DNA of 64,000 bases, taken from positions 559,501 to 623,500 of the forward strand of contig WVSR01000001.1 in assembly GCA_015689775.1 (NCBI GenBank). The letters run 5' to 3'. The notes beneath the pieces are model-generated. The model worked only from the letters and a program-made list of their open reading frames with translations, was not told the origin of the DNA and made no database searches. This DNA comes from Rhodobacterales bacterium LSUCC0387. Lineage in GTDB: Bacteria > Pseudomonadota > Alphaproteobacteria > Rhodobacterales > Rhodobacteraceae. Position 1 is the stretch's first letter. Each line of letters starts with the position of its first letter. Shown piece after piece: positions 1 to 9,215 of the stretch. Made by a program: the position numbers and the translations under genes.

Positions 1-330
1 CGCATATGTCCAATCATTCCCAGTTTCTTGATGTGACCAAAGCGCCGCAATTGGGTGAGCAGTTGCGAATTCTTCCAGCGCCGCAACGGCATCCCCGCGA
101 AGGATCACAAGGGGCTGACCCAAACGTGCTAATGCATCATGTAGTTCAGCTAACGATTGACGAAGAAACATCCAATGTCGTGTGCTTGCATCGGGTTTGG
201 CCCAAAAATCAGGTTCAATAATATACACAGGTAAGACGGGCCCTCGGGCTGCAGCTAAGGCAAGGCAGGCCTGGTCTGTGACACGTAAATCACGTTTGAA
301 CCAGACAAGTTGTACGGGCCATCGTTTCAT
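1..330 (-). CDS. Photolyase/cryptochrome family flavoprotein, N-terminal part (truncated by window edge)
   Basis: Translating the complement from the ATG at 330 gives an open frame of 110 codons running off the window. It starts MKRWPVQLVWFKRDLRVTDQ, the hallmark opening of the photolyase/cryptochrome N-terminal alpha/beta domain (W-F-[KR]-x-D-L-R), and ends in HQETGNDWTYA, which matches the conserved H-x-E-T-G-x-x-W-T-x-A stretch of the family. Members repair UV dimers with blue light or act as light sensors, binding FAD in a C-terminal domain that lies outside this window. The DNA-repair and cryptochrome branches cannot be told apart from this fragment. It is divergent from the transporter at 430, with about 100 bases between them. 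Confidence 0.85.
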   Translation of the reverse strand, partial: MKRWPVQLVWFKRDLRVTDQACLALAAARGPVLPVYIIEPDFWAKPDASTRHWMFLRQSLAELHDALARLGQPLVILRGDAVAALEEFATAHPIAALWSHQETGNDWTYA

Positions 331-429
331 ATTGAACTAAAATAGTGTTAGTTTCAGCCGTGTCAGTAATTTGCGTGGTCGACAGTATTAAATTTACAGC
401 CTAACAGTATCTGATAGCGAAAAATTGGA

Positions 430-1368
430 TTGACGATGCCAACTGTTCCAGACCTCCCGCAGAACGTTGTAGTCGCTGCAAGTTTGCCGAGAGATCCCGA
501 CAACATTAAGGGCCTGGTGTTGATGGGCCTAGGCTTTTTTGTGTTTGCAGCTGTTGACACGATGGCGAAGTTTTTGACAGATGAATTTCATCCAGTTCAG
601 ATTGTTTGGACCCGCCAGTTAGGTCTTGTTTTTGGCGTAATTGTGATTTTGCTCTGGCGTGGCACAAAAATCTTAAAAACTGGGAAGCCTAAATTGCAAT
701 TCTTGCGTGGTGCACTTGCTGTAGGTTCGGCAACCTGCTTCATAACAGGAGTTAGCTTTGTCCCTTTGGCTGATGCAATCTCAGTGACTTTTATAGCTCC
801 GCTGATCGTCACCGTCCTCGGCGCATTGATTTTACGTGAAAAGGTGGGCCTGCACCGATGGTCAGCGATTTTTGTTGGATTTTTAGGTACACTGATCGTA
901 ATTAGACCAGGCTTAGGGATCGTCCATCCGGCAGTATTTTTGATAGTATTGGCCGCGAGTATGTTTGCGGTTCGCCAAGTCCTTTCCCGTATAATTGCAC
1001 CCTATGACAATACATACACAACTGTTGCTTACACTGCTCTTGTTGGGGTGGCGGTTATCAGCATACCTCTTCCATTTTTCTGGGCATGGCCAAGCGATAA
1101 AAATTCTTTAATCATAATGTTCTTCATGGCAGCGTTTGCGGGCTTGGGCGAGCTTTTGGTGATCCGTGCACTTGAGATTGCGGAAGCTGTAGTTTTGGCT
1201 CCCGTGCATTACTCCATGATATTGTGGTCAGTGATGTATGGGTATTTGGTTTTCGCGCAATTACCAGATGGATGGACCTTAATTGGCACCGCTTTGATCG
1301 TTGCAACTGGTCTTTATACTATGCATCGTGAACGCCTTGCAGCGCGCTTACGCCCTTCCACAGTTTAA
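430..1368 (+). CDS. DMT-superfamily (EamA) transporter
   Basis: A 312-residue integral membrane protein with about ten hydrophobic segments arranged as two EamA repeats of five helices, the usual length and layout for drug/metabolite transporters. The first repeat has the family signature around residues 31-60 (FFVFAAVDTMAKFL, then the region with VQIVWTRQ); the second begins near residue 165. The substrate cannot be read from the sequence; relatives export amino acids, riboflavin or drugs. The frame opens with TTG at 430, and an ATG at 436 gives a protein two residues shorter; neither has a clear Shine-Dalgarno. Its 3' end overlaps the convergent arsJ by 21 bases. Confidence 0.85.
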   Translation: MTMPTVPDLPQNVVVAASLPRDPDNIKGLVLMGLGFFVFAAVDTMAKFLTDEFHPVQIVWTRQLGLVFGVIVILLWRGTKILKTGKPKLQFLRGALAVGSATCFITGVSFVPLADAISVTFIAPLIVTVLGALILREKVGLHRWSAIFVGFLGTLIVIRPGLGIVHPAVFLIVLAASMFAVRQVLSRIIAPYDNTYTTVAYTALVGVAVISIPLPFFWAWPSDKNSLIIMFFMAAFAGLGELLVIRALEIAEAVVLAPVHYSMILWSVMYGYLVFAQLPDGWTLIGTALIVATGLYTMHRERLAARLRPSTV

Positions 1369-2601
1369 GCGATTTGCGGCGACAGACGATAAGGCTAATA
1401 ATCCGCTTGCAACCATCAAGCACGCCTCAACTCCGCCCCATTGATAGGCGAGACCCGATAAGCCCGTGCCCAACAATCGGCCTGCGGCATTCGCCATGTA
1501 GTAGAAACCAACATCTTGGCTGACCCTCTCGGACTTCGAAAACGCGAGAATGAGGTAAGAGTGTAGTGCCGAATTTACGGCAAACACTGCACCAAAGACC
1601 AACAAACCCAAGACCAGCGTCACAGTTAGCCACGGGGCGGGCGCGCCTGCTGTTGAGACAGTAACCGCCAAAAGCGTAGGGATTGGCACAAGTGCCAAAG
1701 CCCATTGGCGTGCGCTTGCGGACAGTTGCGCCAGATTATCGGCCCCTTTGCGCAGGATGCGCGGGGCCATGGCCTGAACCGCGCCATAAAGGATAATCCA
1801 GACCGCCATGAAGGTGCCAATCATGAAAAAGGCCGCGCGTCTGCTTTCATCGCTGCCATCGGAAAGAACTGCGTAGAAATAAACGGGGATGCCCACCACA
1901 AACCAGACATCCCGCGCGCCGAATAAAAAGACGCGGGCCGCAGACAAGCGATTGATATTTTTGTCTCGCGAGATGACGGTAGAAAACTTGGTCGCTTTGT
2001 TACCTTTGGGCAGACCGTCAGGCATGAAGAAAAGTAGCGCCAAAAGGATCAGTGCTAAGATAGCTGCCATACCCAACAATGCGGTGTTGTAGCCATAAAG
2101 CGCCAAAAGGCCTGCGCCCAAAAGGAACCCCAATCCCTTCACAGCGTTTTTTGATCCTGTCAGCCAAGATACCCATTTCAGCAATCCCGCCCCCTCGGGT
2201 GCTAAAAGTTTGACTGCTGATTTTGACGACATTTTCGCCAAATCCTTGGCCACCCCTGAGGCCCCTTGCACTGCCATCACATAGGTCACAGATGCGCCGA
2301 TAGACCACGCAGGATCAAGCGCGGTGAGAGCTAAAAGCGCACCAACCTGTAGGATGAGCCCCGTATATAACGTGCGGGTCAGGCCAAACCGCGCGGCCAG
2401 CCAGCCCGCAGAAAGATTGGTTATCACGCCTGCAAGCTCATAGAGTAAAAACAGATAGGCCAGTTGAACGGGACTAAAGCCGCGCTCGTGAAAGGCCAAG
2501 AGAACCAACATCCGAAGCGCGCCATCCGACAGCATAAACGCCCAATAGGCCGCTGTTACGGCGATATAGGCGGGCAAGGCGGATGGCATTGGCGCGGTCA
2601 T
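1348..2601 (-). CDS. arsJ: ArsJ, organoarsenical (1-arseno-3-phosphoglycerate) efflux MFS permease
   Basis: A 417-residue MFS protein with about twelve membrane segments. The call rests on sequence character and context: its start codon overlaps the stop of a GAPDH gene by 4 bases (ATGA), and an ArsR-ArsC fusion precedes that. ArsJ is known to export 1-arseno-3-phosphoglycerate, the unstable product made when GAPDH uses arsenate in place of phosphate; outside the cell it falls apart to arsenate. The segment [19 protein letters not shown] after the third helix and the [14 protein letters not shown] loop are characteristic of the ArsJ branch as I remember it. Last gene of the operon, converging on the DMT gene. 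Confidence 0.9.
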   Translation of the reverse strand: MTAPMPSALPAYIAVTAAYWAFMLSDGALRMLVLLAFHERGFSPVQLAYLFLLYELAGVITNLSAGWLAARFGLTRTLYTGLILQVGALLALTALDPAWSIGASVTYVMAVQGASGVAKDLAKMSSKSAVKLLAPEGAGLLKWVSWLTGSKNAVKGLGFLLGAGLLALYGYNTALLGMAAILALILLALLFFMPDGLPKGNKATKFSTVISRDKNINRLSAARVFLFGARDVWFVVGIPVYFYAVLSDGSDESRRAAFFMIGTFMAVWIILYGAVQAMAPRILRKGADNLAQLSASARQWALALVPIPTLLAVTVSTAGAPAPWLTVTLVLGLLVFGAVFAVNSALHSYLILAFSKSERVSQDVGFYYMANAAGRLLGTGLSGLAYQWGGVEACLMVASGLLALSSVAANRLNCGRA

Positions 2602-3596
2602 AGGCTTGCGCCAACCATGCGCGCGACATCAATCAGGCGATGGGCATAGCCCATTTCATTGTCATACCACGCATAAATCTTGGCCTGTGTCCCATTGATG
2701 ACCATTGTGGATGGTCCATCCACAATCGAGGATCGCGTGTCATTGGTGTAATCCGCGCTCACCAAAGGGCGCGGTTCAAAGCCGAGGATGCCGTTCAGCG
2801 CCCCCTTTGCCGCACGCTCAAAGGCTGCGTTGATTTTCGCTGCCGTGGTCTCGCGGTCCAGCTCAAAGACGCAATCGGTAAGGGACGCGTTCAAAAGCGG
2901 CACGCGCACAGCGTGCCCATTCAGCTTGCCCTGAAGTTCGGGATAGATCAGCGTGATCGCCGTGGCACTGCCCGTTGTGGTCGGGATCAGCGAATTTAGC
3001 GCAGAGCGCGCGCGGCGTAAATCCTTGGCTGGCCGATCTACGATGGTTTGGGTGTTTGTAACATCATGTATCGTGGTGATTGAGCCGTGCTTGATGCCAA
3101 ATTCTTCCATCATCACTTTGACCACGGGGGCAAGGCAATTCGTGGTGCAACTTGCCGCCGTCACAATGTGATGCGCGGAAGGATCATAAATCTCGTGGTT
3201 CACGCCGTAGACGATATTCGTGGTGGGGCCGTCTTTGACGGGGGCGGAGACAATGACCTTTTTCACGCCTGCGGCAAAATAGGGCGCAAGGGCCGCAGCT
3301 GATTTAAATTTCCCTGTGCAGTCAATGACCACATCAACCCCCGTAAGGGGCAGGTCATGGATGTCCTTGGTGCCAATAAAAGGAATGCGATGCTCATTGA
3401 TGATGACACCATCCCCTGTTGCTAAGAAAGACGCGGGCCAGCGGCCATGCACTGTGTCAAACTCTAATAGATGGGCGTGCATAGCGGCATCACCGACTGC
3501 ATCATTGATCCACGCGATCTCTTCGCCCGAGTCAAGTAAGGGTCGCAGCGCAAGCTTGCCGATGCGGCCCAATCCGTTCAGCGCGTAGACAGTCAT
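2598..3596 (-). CDS. ArsJ-associated glyceraldehyde-3-phosphate dehydrogenase
   Basis: A 332-residue type I GAPDH: N-terminal Rossmann motif NGLGRIG (8-14), catalytic Cys in SCTTN near residue 150, and the C-terminal [11 protein letters not shown]. Sitting between the arsR-arsC fusion and arsJ, it is best read as the dedicated enzyme that oxidises glyceraldehyde-3-phosphate with arsenate, giving 1-arseno-3-phosphoglycerate for ArsJ to expel. Its ATG lies 3 bases after the stop of the fusion gene, with AGAGG inside that gene's end as ribosome site, and its stop overlaps the arsJ start. It differs clearly from the second GAPDH at 41 kb, which argues for a specialised rather than a housekeeping role. 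Confidence 0.92.
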   Translation of the reverse strand: MTVYALNGLGRIGKLALRPLLDSGEEIAWINDAVGDAAMHAHLLEFDTVHGRWPASFLATGDGVIINEHRIPFIGTKDIHDLPLTGVDVVIDCTGKFKSAAALAPYFAAGVKKVIVSAPVKDGPTTNIVYGVNHEIYDPSAHHIVTAASCTTNCLAPVVKVMMEEFGIKHGSITTIHDVTNTQTIVDRPAKDLRRARSALNSLIPTTTGSATAITLIYPELQGKLNGHAVRVPLLNASLTDCVFELDRETTAAKINAAFERAAKGALNGILGFEPRPLVSADYTNDTRSSIVDGPSTMVINGTQAKIYAWYDNEMGYAHRLIDVARMVGASL

Positions 3597-3599
3597 ATC

Positions 3600-4424
3600 T
3601 CAATCCTCTTTTAAAATCTCTGCGATGTGATCCACCGCCTTTTGCAGCGCCGCCCGTTCTAGGCTTTCGAGGGGCAGGGCGGTGAAGGCGGCAATACGAT
3701 TGCGCAACGCGCCATAGGTTGCCTGAAAAGCGAGCCCCCGCTCGGCAACGCTGCCTTGGGCCTTTACAGGGTCAGGCAGACCCCAGTGCCCGCTGACAGG
3801 CTGCCCCGCCCAAGCAGGGCAATCCTCATTGGCTGCCACATCACAGACCGTAAAAACAAAATCCATCTGCGGCGCTTCTGGCGCTTGGAAAACGCTAAGA
3901 TGCTTAGATTTGAGGACAGAGGTATCATGACCCTTTTGGCGCAGCACCTCGAGCGCTAGCGGGTTGAGCGCGCTTTGCGGTTGGACACCTGCGGAGTATA
4001 CGCGAAACCGATCCCCGCCCATATCCCGTAGCAAAGTCTCAGCCATGATGGAGCGTGCCGAGTTTCCAACACAGAGGAACAGCACATTAAATGGCCTGCT
4101 GTCATTCTTTGGGTCAGGCGCACAGCCAAACTGAAGGTTTATCCGTCCACGGCAGCAATCTGAAAATAGCGCCGTCATCATGCCGTGGGTGGCGTCCATC
4201 GCTACGCGGTAGCGCAGCGATGTGCCTTCGCGTTCTTGCGCGATCAACCCTGCTTGATGAAGTGCGCCAAGATAGGCGGACAAGGTCGAGGGTTTAACCC
4301 CCAAGGCGGCACCAATTTCCCCCGCCGCAACCGCATCAGGATAGCGGCGTATCAGCAGGCGAAAAATATCAAGGCGCGGGCCATGGCCCAAAGTTGACAG
4401 CTGCGTGACAAGTGTATTTTCCAT
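3600..4424 (-). CDS. ArsR repressor fused to thioredoxin-type arsenate reductase ArsC
   Basis: A 274-residue two-domain protein. Residues 1-105 are an ArsR-type winged helix (helix-turn-helix about 35-60) ending in a cysteine cluster, C90, C91 and C101, resembling the As(III)-binding trio of ArsR from Acidithiobacillus. Residues 112-270 are a low-molecular-weight-phosphatase-like ArsC: P-loop CVGNSARS (118-125), acid in LPDPVK (Asp218), and C194 and C202 in the CDVAANEDC stretch, which with C118 make the thioredoxin-linked cysteine triad. So one polypeptide carries both As(III) sensing and As(V) reduction. I start it at the ATG at 4424 (MENTLV), where homology begins; the frame is open for 14 more codons to 4466. 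First gene of the arsenic operon. Confidence 0.92.
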   Translation of the reverse strand: MENTLVTQLSTLGHGPRLDIFRLLIRRYPDAVAAGEIGAALGVKPSTLSAYLGALHQAGLIAQEREGTSLRYRVAMDATHGMMTALFSDCCRGRINLQFGCAPDPKNDSRPFNVLFLCVGNSARSIMAETLLRDMGGDRFRVYSAGVQPQSALNPLALEVLRQKGHDTSVLKSKHLSVFQAPEAPQMDFVFTVCDVAANEDCPAWAGQPVSGHWGLPDPVKAQGSVAERGLAFQATYGALRNRIAAFTALPLESLERAALQKAVDHIAEILKED

Positions 4425-4444
4425 ATTTCGTGAATAATCGAAAT
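4425..4444. promoter_or_regulatory. Putative ArsR operator (inverted repeat)
   Basis: A perfect 6-base inverted repeat, ATTTCG then 8 bases then CGAAAT, lies directly against the start codon of the arsR-arsC fusion. The 7-mer TGAATAA occurs within it (4431) and again 16 bases further upstream (4447). ArsR-family repressors bind short AT-rich dyads of this kind over their own promoter, so autoregulation of the operon is likely. The position implies a very short or absent leader if translation starts at 4424. No experimental support; inferred from symmetry and place. Confidence 0.55.
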
Positions 4445-4502
4445 AATGAATAACGCAAAGCCCCAAACCGCGCTGTCATGAAAATTTCACGGAGAGCGTA
4501 AA

Positions 4503-5405
4503 CTAGCCTGCCAAGTGGCTTTCACCGCGGGCTTTGGCCAAGGCAATCTGATGCTGACGCTCGCGGAAACGCGCGCGATCTTCATCGCTGTGCTCGTCCA
4601 TACATTGGTGGCAGGAGACGCCTTCTTCAAAATGAGGATGCCTGCGATCTTTGTCGGAAATCGGGCGACGACAGGCGCGGCACAGGCCATAAGGCCCTTG
4701 TTTGAGGCCGTGACCGACAGAGACGCGTTCGTCAAAGACGAAACATTCGCCCTCCCAAAGGCTATTTTCTTGTGGCATTTCCTCAAGATATTTTAGGATG
4801 CCGCCTTTGAGGTGATATACCTCCTCCACGCCTTGATCCTTGAGGAAAGCGGTGGATTTCTCGCAACGGATGCCGCCGGTGCAGAACATTGCGATCCGCT
4901 TATTGTGAAAGCGGTGTTTGTTTTCCTCCCACCATTGTGGGAATTGGCGGAAACTTTCGGTCTGTGGGTCAACCGCGCCTTTGAAGGTGCCAATGGCCAC
5001 TTCGTAATCATTGCGCGTGTCGATCACGGCGACATCATGGGCCGAGATTAATTCGTTCCATGCCTCGGGCGCAACATAAGTGCCCACGATCTTGAGCGGA
5101 TCGGTTTCTGGCACACCCATGGTCACGATCTCGCGCTTCAAGCGCACTTTGAGGCGGCCAAAGGGCATTTCGGTGGCTGTGCTTTCTTTCCATTCAAACG
5201 CCGCACAACCAGGTAGGTTGCCGATATGGGATAAAACCGCGTCAATCCCCGCGCGGCTGCCTGCGATGGTGCCATTGATCCCTTCGCGTGCCAAAAGAAG
5301 CGATCCCTTGATCCCCTGCGCTTTGCAAATCCCAAGCAGGGGCGCGCGTAAATTTTCGGGCGCGTCAAATCGGGTAAAGTGATATAGGGCGGCGACAATA
5401 TACAT
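4503..5405 (-). CDS. trhO: tRNA uridine(34) 5-hydroxylase TrhO (rhodanese family, YceA-like)
   Basis: A 300-residue protein of the TrhO/YceA family, which uses oxygen to make 5-hydroxyuridine at the tRNA wobble position. The N-terminal acylphosphatase-like domain holds the [13 protein letters not shown] motif near residue 50. A rhodanese domain follows with the active-site loop [10 protein letters not shown] around residue 180. The C-terminal tail carries paired cysteines (CRAC and CHQC), also typical. The ATG at 5405 (MYIVAAL) is chosen because homology starts there; the frame runs back to 5441. The gene lies 78 bases upstream of the arsenic operon on the same strand but is functionally unrelated to it. 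Confidence 0.92.
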   Translation of the reverse strand: MYIVAALYHFTRFDAPENLRAPLLGICKAQGIKGSLLLAREGINGTIAGSRAGIDAVLSHIGNLPGCAAFEWKESTATEMPFGRLKVRLKREIVTMGVPETDPLKIVGTYVAPEAWNELISAHDVAVIDTRNDYEVAIGTFKGAVDPQTESFRQFPQWWEENKHRFHNKRIAMFCTGGIRCEKSTAFLKDQGVEEVYHLKGGILKYLEEMPQENSLWEGECFVFDERVSVGHGLKQGPYGLCRACRRPISDKDRRHPHFEEGVSCHQCMDEHSDEDRARFRERQHQIALAKARGESHLAG

Positions 5406-5484
5406 GGCTGCGCATCTACGCCCTTGCATTGTGCAACTCAACCCTTAGGTGATGCGGCACGCTGCCCTATACGGAGACCATGTT

Positions 5485-6096
5485 ATGAAACCTGATACTC
5501 ACGCGCTGTTGGTGATTGATGTGCAAAATGACTTTTGCGAAGGCGGCGCTTTGGCTGTGCCTGAGGGCAGCGCTATTGTGGCGGGGATCAACGCCTTGAT
5601 GGATGACTATGCCGCCGTGATCCTGACCCAAGATTGGCATCCCGCGGATCATTCCAGTTTTGCAAGTCAGCATAAGGGGTGCGCGCCCCTAGAGATGATT
5701 GATATGCCCTATGGCCCACAGGTTTTGTGGCCTGATCATTGCATGCAAGGCAGCGCAGGGGCGGAATTTTATCCAGAACTTCGCACAACCCGCGCGGATC
5801 TGATTATTCGCAAAGGTTTTCGCCCTGCCATCGACAGCTATTCTGCGTTTTTCGAAAATGATCACCAGACCCCCACGGGGCTTGAGGGATATTTGTGCAA
5901 TCGTGGGATCACACATCTGACCATGGTGGGCTTGGCGACAGATTTCTGTGTCAATTATTCCGCGCAAGATGCGACAAAACTTGGGTTTGTGGTCGATCTG
6001 CGCTGCGATTTGTGTCGCGCGATTGATCTGGGCGGATCATTGGCGACAGCTTTTGATGACATGGCCGCTTTGGGTGTGACGATGTCAGAGGGCTGA
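5485..6096 (+). CDS. pncA: Nicotinamidase
   Basis: A 203-residue isochorismatase-fold amidase that hydrolyses nicotinamide to nicotinate, the first step of NAD salvage. The catalytic triad is visible as Asp12 (VIDVQNDF), Lys110 (IIRKGF) and Cys155 (ATDFCVNY); the metal ligands are Asp50 and His52 in TQDWHPADH and His85 in WPDHC. Start at 5485 is set by the GGAGA ribosome site 8 bases upstream; the frame itself opens at 5449. pncB, the next step of the pathway, lies 1.1 kb downstream on the same strand, separated by a methylase gene on the other strand whose end overlaps pncA by 12 bases. Confidence 0.95.
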   Translation: MKPDTHALLVIDVQNDFCEGGALAVPEGSAIVAGINALMDDYAAVILTQDWHPADHSSFASQHKGCAPLEMIDMPYGPQVLWPDHCMQGSAGAEFYPELRTTRADLIIRKGFRPAIDSYSAFFENDHQTPTGLEGYLCNRGITHLTMVGLATDFCVNYSAQDATKLGFVVDLRCDLCRAIDLGGSLATAFDDMAALGVTMSEG

Positions 6097-7179
6097 TTGA
6101 TAGAGTTTGACCGTTAACCCACCAAAGGCCACGGGACGGCTCACCTCTAACCATGTCAGGCCTGTGGCCTTGGCCAACCCTTCGTCCGATGTGACCATGC
6201 CAAATTGCCATCCCGTGAACCGCTCGCGCATGACTGCGCCAATGGCGCCGTAAAGCCCAAACAACAATTTGCGATTGCCAATACGCGCGCCATAAGGCGG
6301 ATTTAGAATTACCAATCCAGTTTGCTTTGTCGGTGGTTCAAGCGCACTGAGGGGCTGACAGGCAAAGCTGGTCCAATCTGCAACACCTGCGCGCTCGGCA
6401 TTGGCGCGTGCGCCTGTAATGGCCCCTTGGTCGCGATCGAACCCGTAAAATTGCACGGCCTCAGCTTCGCGTGGCAAAAAATTGCGGCGCATTGCAGACC
6501 AATCAGCAATCTCAAACCCTACAAGATCTTCAAACGCAAAACGGCGCGCGCGCCCTGCGGGCAACCGCGCGGCAATCTCGGCGGCCTCAAGCAAAAACGT
6601 ACCAGAGCCACACATGGGATCAACCATAGGCATCTCGCCATGATAGCCGCAGGCCCGCAAAAACGCGGCCGCAAGGGTTTCTTTCATGGGCGCTTTGCCG
6701 ATGAATTCCTTGGCCCCACGTTTGTGCAAGCTCTCACCAGATGTATCGAGGCTGAGTGTGCAAAGATCATCTTCGATGCGCAGTTTGACAACAATCTGCG
6801 CCTCAGGGTTCGGTGTGCTGCTAAGCGCCGCGCTGATTGCACCCTCAATTCGTTCGGCAGCCGCGCGTTGGTGGTAAATCTTTGATTTGCGGCAGGTGGC
6901 CTCAACGCGCCAAGGTCGATCGGGACGCAAAATGCTGGCCCAATCCAATTTGCGCGTGCGCTTGTCCAATTGTGCCAAATGCATCGCGCGGAATTCCGCG
7001 ATACGGATCAATACGCGTCCGGCGCTGCGAAGCCACAGATTGGCGCGCATTGCTTCAGCGAGATCACCCTGACAGATCACACCCCCGGCCACAGATTGCA
7101 CGCCCAAGAACGATAAGCTGCGCGCCTCCTCGGCGAGGATATCCTCCAATCCTGGGGTGCCTTGCAGGAAAATTTCCAT
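6085..7179 (-). CDS. THUMP-domain class I SAM-dependent RNA methyltransferase (RlmL/Trm14-type)
   Basis: A 364-residue protein with an N-terminal ferredoxin-like/THUMP RNA-binding region (about 1-155) and a C-terminal Rossmann methylase. The SAM-binding loop reads DPMCGSGTFLLEAA and the catalytic motif IV is NPPYG, the N6/N2 guanine/adenine type. This is the architecture of the 23S rRNA m2G2445 methylase part of RlmL (the C-terminal m7G2069 RlmK half of the enterobacterial fusion is absent). The exact base modified cannot be read from sequence. It sits between pncA and pncB on the opposite strand. Confidence 0.88.
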   Translation of the reverse strand: MEIFLQGTPGLEDILAEEARSLSFLGVQSVAGGVICQGDLAEAMRANLWLRSAGRVLIRIAEFRAMHLAQLDKRTRKLDWASILRPDRPWRVEATCRKSKIYHQRAAAERIEGAISAALSSTPNPEAQIVVKLRIEDDLCTLSLDTSGESLHKRGAKEFIGKAPMKETLAAAFLRACGYHGEMPMVDPMCGSGTFLLEAAEIAARLPAGRARRFAFEDLVGFEIADWSAMRRNFLPREAEAVQFYGFDRDQGAITGARANAERAGVADWTSFACQPLSALEPPTKQTGLVILNPPYGARIGNRKLLFGLYGAIGAVMRERFTGWQFGMVTSDEGLAKATGLTWLEVSRPVAFGGLTVKLYQSAL

Positions 7180-7246
7180 CGCTCTTGCCTTTGTGGCCTA
7201 TGATTTGCTCTAAACGGCGCGAAACACGCCTGATTGGAGTCTAGCC

Positions 7247-8539
7247 ATGGTCGATATAGCCACCCGTGTCCATAACCATCGCTGGAGGATTGACCCGATC
7301 GTGCGCTCGCTGATCGACACGGACTTCTATAAATTGCTAATGTGTCAGTCGGTATTTCGCAATCGGCCCAACACCCAAGTCGCGTTCTCGCTGATCAATC
7401 GCACAACACGCATCCCGCTTGCGCATTTGATTGATGAGGGCGAATTACGTGAACAATTGGATCATATCCGCACCCTGCGCCTGACCCGTGGCGAAAGCAC
7501 GTGGCTGCGCGGGAATACATTTTATGGCAAGCGCCAGATGTTCCGCTCCGATTTCATGGAATGGTTTGAGGCGCTACAACTGCCTTCCTACCATTTGGAA
7601 CGGGTTGTGGATCAATATGAGCTGACCTTTGAAGGCTCATGGCCCGAAGTGATGCTGTGGGAAATCCCCGCGCTTGCCGTGTTGATGGAATTGCGCGGGC
7701 GCGCTGTGTTGAAAGACATGGGCAAGTTTGAATTGCAGGTGCTTTATGCTCGCGCGATGACGAAGCTTTGGGAAAAAATCGAAAGAATGCGCGCGATTGA
7801 AGGTTTGCGCATCGCCGATTTCGGCACCCGCCGCCGTCATTCCTATCTGTGGCAAGATTGGTGCGTTCAGGCGATGATCGAGGGGCTTGGGTCTAAATTC
7901 GCGGGCACCTCAAATTGCCATATTGCGATGAAGCGTGACATCGAGGCCATCGGGACGAATGCGCATGAATTGCCGATGGTCTATGCCGCCTTGGCCCGCG
8001 ATGATACGGAACTGGCCCGCGCGCCCTATGATGTTCTTGCGGACTGGCATGAAGAACATGATGGCAATCTGCGCATTATCCTGCCTGACACTTACGGCAC
8101 GGAAGGGTTCTTGCAGAATGCGCCTGATTGGTTGGCTGGTTGGACGGGTATTCGTATCGATTCAGGCGCGCCCGAGGCGGGGGCTGAGGCCGCCATTGCG
8201 TGGTGGAAGTCCCGCGGTGAGGACCCCACGCAAAAATTGGTGATCTTCTCGGACGGGTTGGATGTGGATCGCATCGCGGAGTTGCACGCCAAGTTTTCAG
8301 GCCGCGTGCGCGTGTCATTTGGTTGGGGCACACTTTTGACCAATGATTTCCGCGGATTGGTAGAGAGGGATGCGCTGGCCCCTTTCTCACTGGTCTGCAA
8401 AGCCATCCGCGCCGATGGCCGCCCCACGGTCAAACTGTCCGACAACCCAGAGAAGGCGATGGGCCCAGAGGATGAGATAGCAAGGTATAAGCGCGTGTTC
8501 GGGGTTGGCGAACAGGAACGGATGGAGGTGATGGTTTAG
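7247..8539 (+). CDS. pncB: Nicotinate phosphoribosyltransferase
   Basis: A 430-residue type II phosphoribosyltransferase that joins nicotinate to PRPP to give nicotinate mononucleotide. Visible family marks include SLIDTDFYKLLMCQSV at residues 19-34, the FGTRRRHS stretch (about 198) whose His is the phosphorylated residue in PncB, and GTSNCHIA shortly after. GGAG lies about 8 bases before the ATG. Together with pncA it completes the nicotinamide-to-NaMN route. Normal length for the family. Confidence 0.95.
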   Translation: MVDIATRVHNHRWRIDPIVRSLIDTDFYKLLMCQSVFRNRPNTQVAFSLINRTTRIPLAHLIDEGELREQLDHIRTLRLTRGESTWLRGNTFYGKRQMFRSDFMEWFEALQLPSYHLERVVDQYELTFEGSWPEVMLWEIPALAVLMELRGRAVLKDMGKFELQVLYARAMTKLWEKIERMRAIEGLRIADFGTRRRHSYLWQDWCVQAMIEGLGSKFAGTSNCHIAMKRDIEAIGTNAHELPMVYAALARDDTELARAPYDVLADWHEEHDGNLRIILPDTYGTEGFLQNAPDWLAGWTGIRIDSGAPEAGAEAAIAWWKSRGEDPTQKLVIFSDGLDVDRIAELHAKFSGRVRVSFGWGTLLTNDFRGLVERDALAPFSLVCKAIRADGRPTVKLSDNPEKAMGPEDEIARYKRVFGVGEQERMEVMV

Positions 8540-8582
8540 GGATACAGAACCACTCGTTAGGGCTCTTTATGTCTTTGCCCCC

Positions 8583-8999
8583 TCACCCCTCTACCTTCCC
8601 CCGTCCTGCCTTTACTTCGCCGCGCAGTTTCTTGCCCTTGATCCGCCGTTCCACAGATCCCTTTGTGGGTCGTGTCGGGCGGCGGGGTTTGGGGGTTGCC
8701 AAGGCGGCGCGGATCATTTCGGCCAGTCTTTCGCGGGCGATCTCGCGGTTGCGGGCTTGGCTTCTGGTGTCTTGCACAAAGAGCACCACCGCGCCGTCCT
8801 TTGTCCATTTCTGGCCCGCGATGCGTTCTAAGCGGCGTTTGACGGAAACGGTCAGATGGGGGGAGCGGGCAGCTTCGAACCGCAGCTCGACCGCCGTTGA
8901 GACCTTGTTCACATTCTGCCCGCCTGGCCCTTGAGCGCGGGTGAAGCTTTCGGTCAATTCCCAATCGGCGATGGTGATCTGGTCGGTGATGGTCAGCAT
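8583..8999 (-). CDS. arfB: Alternative ribosome-rescue factor / peptidyl-tRNA hydrolase ArfB
   Basis: A 138-residue protein of the class I release-factor family without codon-recognition domain. The catalytic GGQ loop is present as RAQGPGGQNVNKV (about 21-33), and the C-terminal tail is rich in Arg and Lys (PKPRRPTRPTKGS, RRIKGKK), the part ArfB inserts into the empty mRNA channel of stalled ribosomes. These two features and the length match ArfB (YaeJ). It stands alone on the minus strand, convergent with pncB and divergent from the small ORF at 9216. Confidence 0.92.
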   Translation of the reverse strand: MLTITDQITIADWELTESFTRAQGPGGQNVNKVSTAVELRFEAARSPHLTVSVKRRLERIAGQKWTKDGAVVLFVQDTRSQARNREIARERLAEMIRAALATPKPRRPTRPTKGSVERRIKGKKLRGEVKAGRGKVEG

Positions 9000-9215
9000 C
9001 TGGGTCTGCCTTGCGCGTTTGTGTGGGCATCATAGCTTGCAAAGGCGGACAATCCCAGTGGCGATCCTTTGCCCCAAACCCGCAAGATTTCGTGGATGGC
9101 GCCCCTTGTTTGAAGGGGGGGGCATCGTTACATGAGGGGCTATGATGCAAAGATCAGTCCGCCCTCATCTTGCACAAGTCCCTTGGCCCCCTGTTTTGGG
9201 GCGGATTGATTTGTG

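Noticed and set aside
6-221. 71-residue frame at the left edge
   Set aside because: Opposite strand of the photolyase gene, which has clear family motifs.
8557-9150. 197-residue frame on the complement
   Set aside because: Overlaps arfB in another frame of the same strand; low-complexity basic sequence without domain features.
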